Assembly (NCBI GenBank): GCA_001829315.1
Contig: MIAY01000033.1
Span: forward strand, 1-64,000
Direction of reading: 5' to 3'
Length of the DNA stretch: 64,000 bases
From: Spirochaetes bacterium GWE1_32_154
Lineage (GTDB): Bacteria > Spirochaetota > GWE2-31-10
Notes under the pieces: model-generated
Database searches by the model: none
The model's input: only the letters and a program-made list of their open reading frames with translations
What the model was told of the DNA's origin: nothing
Shown: one piece after another, positions 1-8,839 of the stretch
Layout: every line of letters begins with the position of its first letter
How positions within the stretch are numbered: position 1 is the first letter of the stretch
Made by a program: the position numbers and the translations under genes

Positions 1-192
1 CAGCTGATTTTAAAGAAGAAAATATAGCATAATGTCCGGATTTTTTTATAAAAAAAGTCTTGACTTTAGGGGGTTAATGCAATAGTGATAGAAAATATTA
101 TTGACAATCAACTTGTTTTTACACTTTCGCTTAAGTGAAGAATTGATTATTTAAAGTATCAAATTACATGCAGTTTACTTATGATAAGAAAA

Positions 193-213
193 GGGCCGGC
201 AGAATGCCGACCC
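193..213 (-). terminator. intrinsic terminator of the giant lipoprotein gene
   Basis: On the minus strand a 9-bp GC-rich stem (GGGTCGGCA / TGCCGGCCC, one G-T pair) with a 3-nt loop is followed by TTTTCTT. It lies 14 nt past the stop codon of the gene at 227-3925. The sequence left of it (1-192) shows no gene. Confidence 0.85.
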
Positions 214-226
214 TATATGTTAAGAA

Positions 227-3200
227 TTAACGTCTTACAACGCGAAAACCTACACAATTAAATAGTGTATATGGGTTATAACTCCATGCCCCCCAGCCTA
301 AAGATTGATTATTCAAAGAGCCATAAAAATTATCATAGTCAGCAGCAATACGCATAGTTCCGCTTACCGGGCCTTTGTAGTCGGTCTGATTCGCAGTCGG
401 CCAAGTTCCAGACCAATCCCATCTGAACTCAGTGATGTTTCCCGACATATCAAAGAGTCCCAGACGATTTGCTCTTTTCTGTCCAATTGTCTGTGTGTGA
501 CCAGTGGAGTTACCACTATACCATGCAACTTCACCAGTTGCAGCGACATCAGTTGTAGGTGCTGTTGCCCCTGAAGCATAGTTGTAAGGAGTTGCTCCTC
601 TTTCTGATGCAGCGAAGAACCACTCACCTTCAGTAGGAAGTCTGTATCCGTTTGCATCCCATTTCACATACGGATTATCTTCAGATCCTGCTGTACTATT
701 AATAGATGCAGTGTTCGTTGATACTTTAAGCGGTGTGGTAAATTCAGCATCAGTGTAGTACACTGAGTCCACCGGGCCCAGGAGGCCACCAGTCATCTGA
801 CTGTACGCATTACACCACACGATCGCATCACGCCAGTTGATACCGGTCACAGGTTCGAGTTTCGCAGCAGTAGGTACTGCACCAGCTACTCCGTCATCTC
901 CCTCTTTCCCGGCATTAGCAAATGCATATCCGTTTGAAACAGCCCATGTTTTTACCGTATACCAGAGTTCGTAGGTGATTTCATATCTGCCCATCTGAAA
1001 ACCGGTAATAGTATGCTGAAATGCACTCGATCCATTGTACTGCTGATAAGTACCACCTGGTATGGCTGCCATGTCACGGTATGGAATTGCCTGCACCACT
1101 GATTCCACCGGTATTGTATGCTTTATAAATAAACCTGAAGATTTTCTATCACCGGTATACATTGTTTTGACTGTTACCTCGAAACGTTCCCCCATACCTT
1201 TTGTAAAATTAATAGAAGTAACTCCTTTTGGTTCCAGAATTGTAGTTTTTGTTAATCCTTCATAACCTGATATTATTTCTACACCTGTGAAATCAGCGTC
1301 TGAAGGTTCAGTCCATGTTGCAGTGATTGTATTCCCGCTTGAGGTGATCGCAAGACTAGTCACCTCTTTTGGTGTTCGTGTGCCACTTCGGGCTACACGG
1401 AAGCCTAGATCATTTGAAATAATGCTAAAAAATGTATCATTTCTACAACATACATCAATCAAATCACAACCCATAGAATAACTTCCTCCACGAATTATAG
1501 GATTATTTATTATATTCCCTTCATAATCAATAAATATTCCGTTTGGATAATTCCATGTTCTATCATAACACATTTCATAGACATTGCCTGACATATCATA
1601 TATAGATAACTCATTAGGATTTTTAGTACCTACCAAATGTGTAACTCCATTTGAATTATCACCAAACCATGCAACGTCTTTTGTTGCTACTAAATTGTGA
1701 ATATAGTCTGATGCTCCACTGGCATAATAATAAGGTGTCGCTCCTTTATTCCTTGCTGCATATTCCCACTCACCTTCGGACGGTAAACGGTAGCCACCGT
1801 CTTTTGACCAGTCGCATACTGCACTATCGCACGCAGTTTCATTCTCAATTCTTGAGTCTCTGATAATCTCACTGTTATAACTGTACACAGGAGTCAACGC
1901 GGTCATCTCGCTGTATGCATTGCACCACACGATTGCATCACGCCAGCTTACCGTGGTGACAGGTTCATATTTTGCAGCAGTCGGTACAGCTCCTATCATA
2001 CCATCATTACCTTCGCGTCCTGGATTCTGGAAATAGTATCCGTTGTCTATAGCCCAGTGATATACTGTATACCATAGTTCATAGGTGATTTCATATTTGC
2101 CTAGTGAGAAGTCTGAAATCGTATGTTGAAAATAGCTGTTTGTCCCCTCTCCCTGTATAAAAGTACCGCCAGGTATTGCAACCATTTCACTTTTCGCTAC
2201 TGCGTTAATAGGAATCTCCCACACCGCATGCAGCACCACATTAGCATTCCCCATAGTCAATTCTGTACCATCAGCATAGACCACTGCACCCGCTGTACTT
2301 GTCGCCCAGCCTGTAAACACATAGTCAGTTCTACTCATCGTACATGCAGGAAGTGTCACCTTTGCTCCATAATTCACTGTAAGTGCGGTCATTAATCCTG
2401 TTGCATCTGCATGATTTTTATTAAAACTCACGGTAAACGATTTCACTGTCCACTTCGCATAAAAATTCTTATTCCCCGTTGTTGCCTTCGCAATACCCGT
2501 TACCGGTATCGAATAAGCAATATCCTCATACCACCCGGTAAAATCATGGTACTCCTTTGATGGTGATTGTAATGTCAGTACCGTTGCTGCGGTGAAACTC
2601 GTAGGGTTATCCCCATGATTCGTTCCGCCGTCAAGGTGATAAGTGATCATGTAACTAGTCGCACTCCACTGTGCATACAGCACAACATCAGCATTACCCA
2701 TCATAAAGTTTGAGTCAACTGCCCGGGCTGTACCTGTACCGTCAGTCTTTGAGTTCCACCCGTTGAATGAGTATCCGGTTCGTGCCATAACGTCTTTATC
2801 AAGTACTACGACATTCATGCTGTTCGTATACAATGTATTGTCAGCCGGCACACCGGTTACCCCGTCGCCATTACCGTTGTAAATCACACGGTATGTCGGT
2901 ATATAAATCCCCCATTTCGCATAAAGGGTGATATTCGCGCCGTTAATAGTTACAGATGCTTTGTCTGCATATTCAGCCGCTCCGTCTGCCGAAGTTGCCC
3001 AGCCTTTAAAAACCATACCTGTTTTTATAAATCCGCACGCCGGTAATAATACCGGTACTCCGTTAACTCCGGTAATCCCGGCCATTGAACCGGTTGCGTC
3101 CACATCATTTTTATTGAAATTGATCACATATTGTATGGAACTGTCCACCCAGAGTGCATAAAGTATCATATCTGTTGCACCAATTACTAGAGATGCCTTG

Positions 3201-3925
3201 TCATTAAATGCCGACTCGCCACCTGCAGTTAGTGCCCAGCCTTTAAAAGTATAACCGGCTCTTGTGAATGTACAACCAGACAATGTTACGGTCACGCCTT
3301 CTGCGCCACCCACTGCAGTCATAGTTCCTGTAGCCTCTGCATGGTTCTTATCAAAAGTAATATTCTTCGGTGTCCCGGCAACCCATTTTACATAGATTGT
3401 TGTATCAGCCGTAACCGTATCAGTTGTAAAATTCCAGAGTGTTTTGAAACCGGCATCCTTGTACCAGCCTGAAAATGCAAAACCCGTTTTTGCAGGAGGT
3501 AATGGTATATTGGCCAAACCACCATTTTCAATCGTCTGATTATCTATTGAGCTACCGTTATCAGTCCAAAATGTAACGGTGAATACCACAATAGAATTAA
3601 CCCATTTCGCATAGACCGTAATATCCGCATCAACTGCTGTTGTTGCAGTAAACTCTGTTCCTGCACCATTTACTTCAGTAAACCAGCCTGCGAAAGTATT
3701 ACCCGCTTTCACTGGTGTTGTTGGAAGTGTTACCACCGTCAATGCAGGCCGTTTAACCATTTTAACACCAGGATTCGCAGCCATTTCAGCACCCTGACTG
3801 TCAAAAGTTACCGCGTATGTTGGAAGAGTACCTCCATTATTCAACCCTGATTCGTCCAATAAATTACATGATACCGTTACGGTCATTATTGCGGCAATCA
3901 AAAAATTAAGAAACATTTTTTTCAT
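227..3925 (-). CDS. surface lipoprotein: seven InlB B-like repeats plus two formylglycine-enzyme-like domains
   Basis: 1232 aa. The N-terminus (MKKMFLNFL...TVTVSCN) is a lipoprotein signal peptide with the lipid-modified Cys near residue 20. Residues about 37-590 hold seven tandem modules of about 75 aa, each with a central GW (FAGWF, FSGWY, FKGWA) and ending in YAKW or a close variant: the Listeria-Bacteroides/InlB B repeat. Residues about 595-830 and 935-1232 are two FGE-sulfatase (SUMF1-like) domains, each with IPGGT, KYEITYELW or RYEITYELW, WRDAIVWCNAYS, GYRLP and GFRV. A fibronectin-III-like stretch (about 840-925) separates them. The first FGE domain keeps RGGS and nearby Cys residues; the second has lost RGGS, so it is probably non-catalytic. 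An adhesin or substrate-binding surface role is inferred, not shown. The SD is AAGGGGAAAG, just before ATG. A terminator follows the gene. Confidence 0.85.
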   Translation of the reverse strand: MKKMFLNFLIAAIMTVTVSCNLLDESGLNNGGTLPTYAVTFDSQGAEMAANPGVKMVKRPALTVVTLPTTPVKAGNTFAGWFTEVNGAGTEFTATTAVDADITVYAKWVNSIVVFTVTFWTDNGSSIDNQTIENGGLANIPLPPAKTGFAFSGWYKDAGFKTLWNFTTDTVTADTTIYVKWVAGTPKNITFDKNHAEATGTMTAVGGAEGVTVTLSGCTFTRAGYTFKGWALTAGGESAFNDKASLVIGATDMILYALWVDSSIQYVINFNKNDVDATGSMAGITGVNGVPVLLPACGFIKTGMVFKGWATSADGAAEYADKASVTINGANITLYAKWGIYIPTYRVIYNGNGDGVTGVPADNTLYTNSMNVVVLDKDVMARTGYSFNGWNSKTDGTGTARAVDSNFMMGNADVVLYAQWSATSYMITYHLDGGTNHGDNPTSFTAATVLTLQSPSKEYHDFTGWYEDIAYSIPVTGIAKATTGNKNFYAKWTVKSFTVSFNKNHADATGLMTALTVNYGAKVTLPACTMSRTDYVFTGWATSTAGAVVYADGTELTMGNANVVLHAVWEIPINAVAKSEMVAIPGGTFIQGEGTNSYFQHTISDFSLGKYEITYELWYTVYHWAIDNGYYFQNPGREGNDGMIGAVPTAAKYEPVTTVSWRDAIVWCNAYSEMTALTPVYSYNSEIIRDSRIENETACDSAVCDWSKDGGYRLPSEGEWEYAARNKGATPYYYASGASDYIHNLVATKDVAWFGDNSNGVTHLVGTKNPNELSIYDMSGNVYEMCYDRTWNYPNGIFIDYEGNIINNPIIRGGSYSMGCDLIDVCCRNDTFFSIISNDLGFRVARSGTRTPKEVTSLAITSSGNTITATWTEPSDADFTGVEIISGYEGLTKTTILEPKGVTSINFTKGMGERFEVTVKTMYTGDRKSSGLFIKHTIPVESVVQAIPYRDMAAIPGGTYQQYNGSSAFQHTITGFQMGRYEITYELWYTVKTWAVSNGYAFANAGKEGDDGVAGAVPTAAKLEPVTGINWRDAIVWCNAYSQMTGGLLGPVDSVYYTDAEFTTPLKVSTNTASINSTAGSEDNPYVKWDANGYRLPTEGEWFFAASERGATPYNYASGATAPTTDVAATGEVAWYSGNSTGHTQTIGQKRANRLGLFDMSGNITEFRWDWSGTWPTANQTDYKGPVSGTMRIAADYDNFYGSLNNQSLGWGAWSYNPYTLFNCVGFRVVRR

Positions 3926-3972
3926 TTTCTTTCCCCTTACAAGTTTTAATCGAAAAGTATGACTTTAGACTT

Positions 3973-4021
3973 TAGAATGTAGAATGTAGAATGTAGAATG
4001 TAGAATGTAGAATGTAGAATC
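3973..4021. repeat. heptanucleotide tandem repeat (TAGAATG)x7 upstream of the lipoprotein gene
   Basis: Six perfect TAGAATG units and a seventh ending in C run from 3973 to 4021. They are preceded by two TTTAGACT-like steps. The array lies 48-96 bp upstream of the start codon of the minus-strand lipoprotein gene, inside the otherwise gene-free stretch 3926-4223. A 7-bp unit changes promoter spacing rather than reading frame when copy number slips. No clear -35/-10 pair could be fixed on either side. Confidence 0.9.
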
Positions 4022-4223
4022 TTTTTACTTTTTCATTTCTTTACGTCTTACTTTAGACAAAGATTACATCATTAGTATAAATATTTCAAGATAATAAGTT
4101 AAAATAGTCCAAATTGTGATAAATTATATAATTCAATAACTTTAGTATCTCTAGTTTGAAAACAGATTTATTGTATAAATTCTTAATTTATGATAAAATT
4201 GATTATCAGAGGGAGGAGACAGT

Positions 4224-5786
4224 ATGAAACAATTAAGTTTAAACCGGCAGGAATTGTCTGAGATTATCAATAACAATTGCATCTATGTCGATAAAACTGA
4301 GTTAATATTCAATATTATCAACAACGGTAAAGCGTTCTTTCTCTCCCGGCCACGGCGGTTCGGTAAATCACTCTTAATTAACACATTCAAAGAAATTTTT
4401 TCCGCTAACCGTGAATTGTTGAAAGATACATGGATATATGACAAAATAGACTGGAAAAAATACCCTATACTGAAACTTGATTTTTCATTGATGCAAGTTA
4501 AAGATTTGGGGCTAACACAAGCTCTCGATGAAACACTACAAAAAATTGCCAACGGTTATCAGCTAATTCTTGAAAAAACATCTGTTTCAGGCAAATTTGC
4601 TGAACTCATAGAAAAACTTTCTATTAAATATGATAAAGTCGTCATCCTTGTTGATGAATATGACAAACCGATTTCTGATTACATTGACAACCTCGATAAA
4701 GCAGAAGAAAATCGCGAAACACTGAAAACATTTTACGCGTGTCTCAAGAGCCTTGATTCTTGCATACAATTTCTTTTTATCACAGGAGTTTCAAAGTTCA
4801 GCAAAGTGTCGATTTTCTCTGACCTCAATCATCTCACCGACCTGACGATGAGCAGATATGCTGCAACACTGCTCGGATATACAAAAGACGAACTTATCAG
4901 ATATTTCGATGAATATATTACCATTATCGAAAAAGAAAATGGCTTATCACGTGATGAATTATTTGAGAAAATGGCTAAAACTTATAACGGATACAGTTGG
5001 GATGGCATAAACTTTGTTTATAACCCTTTTTCTATCCAGTCATTTTTCAAAGAGCGGAGTTTTCATCATTTCTGGTTTGCAACAGGTACAGCAACATTCC
5101 TCGTTAAAGCATTAAAAGATACAAATAAAATGCCTCAGGATGTAAGCCCCCGTGAAGTGACACTTTCATTTTTTGACAAGTTTGAACTGCGAAATATGGA
5201 TCTTATCTCCCTGCTTTTTCAAACCGGGTATTTAACTATTAAATCAATAGATCAGGAAAATCAGATTTATATGCTGGCATTCCCTAATGGCGAAGTTGAA
5301 TCGGCATTTCTTAATAACCTCCTTGAAATCTGGTCCGGCAAAGTACAGAGTGAAGTTGGTGAAATAATGATTAATATTATGCGAAGTTTACAACAAGCCA
5401 AACCCGAACTTATGATCGAAGCATTCAAAAAGCTTTTTGCCGGGATTCCTTATGATCACTTTATACAAAAGCATGCAATCGAAGCAATATTCGCATCGAA
5501 TATTTATACTGCCCTGAAAATCATCGGTGTACGGGAAGAGGTTGAAGTGCATACTTCAACAGGGCGAATTGATGCAGTGATGGAAGGTAAAGACTGCATA
5601 TTTATAGCTGAATTCAAGATGGGCAGTGCTGAAGATGCGATGAAACAGGTTGTATCAAAAAAGTATCACGAGAAATATGCCGGCGGGGTTAAGAGGGTTT
5701 TTCTTATTGCTCTCGGGTTTGATGAGGCAGAAAGGAATATTACAGGGTATCTGGTTGATGAACTGCGGGAAATTAAAAATTTATAA
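4224..5786 (+). CDS. AAA-ATPase-like / PD-(D/E)XK nuclease family protein
   Basis: 520 aa. The N-terminal part matches the AAA-ATPase_like family (PF09820 type): YVDKTELI, a P-loop RPRRFGKSLL near residue 42, and a Walker B VILVDEYDKPI near 140. The C-terminal part has a PD-(D/E)XK nuclease signature, GRIDAVM then FIAEFKMG, near 450-470 (PF08011 type). Members are widespread in spirochaetes and Bacteroidetes, often in many copies, and their function is unknown; defence or mobile-element roles are guesses. The start is supported by GGGAGGAG 6-7 nt upstream. A paralogue lies at 50021-51760. The gene is monocistronic, and the M16 peptidase gene converges on it. Confidence 0.85.
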   Translation: MKQLSLNRQELSEIINNNCIYVDKTELIFNIINNGKAFFLSRPRRFGKSLLINTFKEIFSANRELLKDTWIYDKIDWKKYPILKLDFSLMQVKDLGLTQALDETLQKIANGYQLILEKTSVSGKFAELIEKLSIKYDKVVILVDEYDKPISDYIDNLDKAEENRETLKTFYACLKSLDSCIQFLFITGVSKFSKVSIFSDLNHLTDLTMSRYAATLLGYTKDELIRYFDEYITIIEKENGLSRDELFEKMAKTYNGYSWDGINFVYNPFSIQSFFKERSFHHFWFATGTATFLVKALKDTNKMPQDVSPREVTLSFFDKFELRNMDLISLLFQTGYLTIKSIDQENQIYMLAFPNGEVESAFLNNLLEIWSGKVQSEVGEIMINIMRSLQQAKPELMIEAFKKLFAGIPYDHFIQKHAIEAIFASNIYTALKIIGVREEVEVHTSTGRIDAVMEGKDCIFIAEFKMGSAEDAMKQVVSKKYHEKYAGGVKRVFLIALGFDEAERNITGYLVDELREIKNL

Positions 5787-5836
5787 CTTCCCACATTCAT
5801 TCATAAAGTAATCGCTGAATTTTTGTATAATTAACA

Positions 5837-8782
5837 TTATATTTTTTCTATTGTTATGCCGGTAATTTTTTCTTTTTCCAGTATTTCGTCTGATGTAATT
5901 GCGGAAACCGAGCCTTCTGTCTGTAAATATTTCAAACCGGCATTGATAACATCCTGCAACTCAAGTTTAAAAACTGCGTCTTTAAACTTCTGCTTAACAT
6001 CATCGGTGACCCCGGATAATTCAGAAAAGAAATCATTTACAGCCAATTCAGATGGTGTGCCTGAACCGTCCAATTCACCAAGTATTTTAATTTTCAAATC
6101 TGATACATCACTTTCCGGTATTGTACCTGACTTAAGAAAATCTATTACACCATTATATGTATTTACTGTTCGCATAAAATGAGGATCTCTATATGACCCG
6201 AAAGAAATAATCCCGTTCAAATTATTATACGAACAAAAACCACCATAAGCACCACCTTTTTCTCTAACCTCGGGATGTAAATACGTCAAACCTATAAGAT
6301 TTGATAAAAGACGTAATGCAGCAGAATCCAAACCTGTTATGTCGGGAACTTTAAATGATTTTGCAACATACGACACAGGCGTTGTTGTCGTCCAGGCTTC
6401 ATTAAGGTTTTTCGGTGTTACACCTTCAGATTTTTGTTTGTGCAATTCAATATCGTGAAGTTCTCCGGTAAATTTTTCAAATACGCCATCAATTTCCAAA
6501 TCAGCTTTCTGAGCTACGCAATACGCAATAAGATTATTTTTACCAAATACTTTTTTACCAATACTGTTAAGCTTTTCTATAATTATTTTAATTCCATTTT
6601 CATCTGATTGGGCTAAACTTTGTAATTTTCTTAAATGGGTTATACCTGAGAACATTTCAGAATAATATGAACTTTCTGTAAGGAATCTGCCTGAAAGCCC
6701 CATTGCATAACGATGCCCGGATGACACAATATCACTTTCAAGGTTATTAAGTTTCTTTTTGATTAAAGTGGAAGTCCGATTTATATCCGAAAAATCCCAT
6801 TCAGTAATAAAATTTGTGATTAATTGAAACATTTTTTCTGTATTGTGAGCTAACGCACCTGATTTTATTTTAACATACTTATTGCATACGCTTGCATTGC
6901 CGGGTATTGTAACTAACCGTACCGATGAACTGATACCTCCCGTATACCGTGAAACATCTTCGGCAACGGTGTCGTATGTTTTCCCGCCTGCTCCCGACTG
7001 AGTAAGTAATAACGTGAAAACCGGTAAAAGTGATAATTCATCGTCAGATAAATGATTAACGTCGAATAATAAACCGGCTTTAACTATACCATTGGTTGTT
7101 TGTTCATATAAACTAACCGGTACCGAGTTAATGTGTTTCTTAACCGGTCGTGGTTGCAAGATAGTAATTTTTCTATCAATATCGGAAATATTTATTTTTG
7201 GTAACACTGAAGGATCATCTTCTGAATCCTGTCTTTCTTTTAACAGGGATGACTGTTCTTTAATCGCAATTTTCTCATCATCAGTCATTGCGTCTTTACG
7301 TTCTTTTAAATGCTTTTGTACCAATGCCTCTTCCCGTGCTTCAAGCGTTGAATCAGGTGATAAAACGACTTCAACTCTATGCTGATTATTTAAAAAATGT
7401 TTTTTTATAAGTGCTTCAAAAAAACCGCCTTTCTTAATCTTTTCTTTTATATTTTCAATTGTTTTGTCCAAATCAAGTTCATCAATTGATTTCCCGCCAT
7501 GAATCATTGAGCCCATCATTCTGAAAAGCAATGAAAGAAAATATGCATAATGTCCGCCATTTATATCTCTTGTATGATATTCAAACTGATGCAATGCTGT
7601 ATCTATTTCGTTTTGAGGAATACCGTTTTCAGCTACCTTTTGAAGTGTATCCAAAATAATTTTCTCAATCGCTTTGTAATCAGTTTCAGAAACACCTTCA
7701 AGCCCCGCTGTGAAAAACACTTCTCTACTTTGATCTGCTAACCCCGAAGCGGATATTAATGATTTACCGAGTTTTGATTCCATAAGATTTTTATTAAGAA
7801 TCGCGCCTGAATGGCCAAGTAAAATCTGATCAAGTAATTTTAAGGATAATAACTCTTCAGTTTCGGTAATAGTACAGAGTAACCAGGAAAGTGCATAAAA
7901 ATTACGTTTTCCATCATTATCATTTTCATTCAACGGATAAGAATAATGAAGATTTTGCGGTTTTGTATACCGGACTTCATCATTCACTTCAGTTTTCGGG
8001 TCAATTTTTGAATAATTTGATAAAATACGATCATTTATAAATTTTAAATGATCATTAAGCGGTAAATTACCATACGTATAAAAATAGCTGTTTGAAGGAT
8101 GGTAATATCGTTTATGAAACTCAACAAATTGCTCATACGTCAAATCAGGTATAATTGCAGGGTCTCCTCCTGAATTATAATGGTAGGTAGTCGTTGAAAA
8201 CAGTGACTGCCCTAATTTATCCCACAATAAAGACCTGCTGTCTGACATTGCACCTTTCATTTCATTGTAGACAACACCTGAAATTGTTAAATCTGAATCA
8301 GTAGAATCAGGTTGGGTAAACTCAAGACGATGACCTTCCTGCATGAAATCGAGTTTATTTAATAACGGGTTAAATGCAGCATCAAGATAAATATCAAGCA
8401 GATTGTAATAATCAGTCTTATTCTTTGTTGAAAACGGATACGATGTCCAGTCAGATGAAGTCATCGCATTCATAAATGTATTTAAACTTCTTTTTATCAT
8501 GGAAAAAAACGGATCACGTACCGGATATTTTTTAGAACCGCACAATACGGTATGTTCTAAAATATGAGCAACACCGGTGGAATCCTGAGGGGTTGTTTTA
8601 AATGTTACGGCAAAACCATTATCTTTATCATCGGTGCTTATGTGAATATGTTTTGCACCGCTTTTAATATGTTCTAATTCGTAATAAAAAATGTTTAACT
8701 TGGATAAATATGATTTTTGTAGTACTTTGTAACCATGTAATTCCGACCCCTCATGTAAATCAATAGTATATGCATCAATCAT
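5837..8782 (-). CDS. M16C zinc peptidase, presequence-protease (PreP)/insulinase type
   Basis: About 981 aa, the usual length of PreP-type M16C peptidases. The inverted zinc motif HILEH (family HxxEH) lies near residue 75, followed by TVLCGSKKYPVRDPF, typical of the PreP branch. The distal Glu region EMKGAMSD is also present. Two M16 halves make a clamshell that degrades short unfolded peptides. There is no signal peptide, so a cytoplasmic peptide-recycling role is likely. The start is set at the ATG at 8782, because AAGGA lies 6 nt upstream. An in-frame ATG at 8809 has no ribosome site. The gene is divergent from the kinase at 8840. Confidence 0.88.
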   Translation of the reverse strand: MIDAYTIDLHEGSELHGYKVLQKSYLSKLNIFYYELEHIKSGAKHIHISTDDKDNGFAVTFKTTPQDSTGVAHILEHTVLCGSKKYPVRDPFFSMIKRSLNTFMNAMTSSDWTSYPFSTKNKTDYYNLLDIYLDAAFNPLLNKLDFMQEGHRLEFTQPDSTDSDLTISGVVYNEMKGAMSDSRSLLWDKLGQSLFSTTTYHYNSGGDPAIIPDLTYEQFVEFHKRYYHPSNSYFYTYGNLPLNDHLKFINDRILSNYSKIDPKTEVNDEVRYTKPQNLHYSYPLNENDNDGKRNFYALSWLLCTITETEELLSLKLLDQILLGHSGAILNKNLMESKLGKSLISASGLADQSREVFFTAGLEGVSETDYKAIEKIILDTLQKVAENGIPQNEIDTALHQFEYHTRDINGGHYAYFLSLLFRMMGSMIHGGKSIDELDLDKTIENIKEKIKKGGFFEALIKKHFLNNQHRVEVVLSPDSTLEAREEALVQKHLKERKDAMTDDEKIAIKEQSSLLKERQDSEDDPSVLPKINISDIDRKITILQPRPVKKHINSVPVSLYEQTTNGIVKAGLLFDVNHLSDDELSLLPVFTLLLTQSGAGGKTYDTVAEDVSRYTGGISSSVRLVTIPGNASVCNKYVKIKSGALAHNTEKMFQLITNFITEWDFSDINRTSTLIKKKLNNLESDIVSSGHRYAMGLSGRFLTESSYYSEMFSGITHLRKLQSLAQSDENGIKIIIEKLNSIGKKVFGKNNLIAYCVAQKADLEIDGVFEKFTGELHDIELHKQKSEGVTPKNLNEAWTTTTPVSYVAKSFKVPDITGLDSAALRLLSNLIGLTYLHPEVREKGGAYGGFCSYNNLNGIISFGSYRDPHFMRTVNTYNGVIDFLKSGTIPESDVSDLKIKILGELDGSGTPSELAVNDFFSELSGVTDDVKQKFKDAVFKLELQDVINAGLKYLQTEGSVSAITSDEILEKEKITGITIEKI

Positions 8783-8839
8783 TTGTATTCCTTGTTTATA
8801 ATATGACATAGAATATAATATTTATTAATAAAGCTGTCT

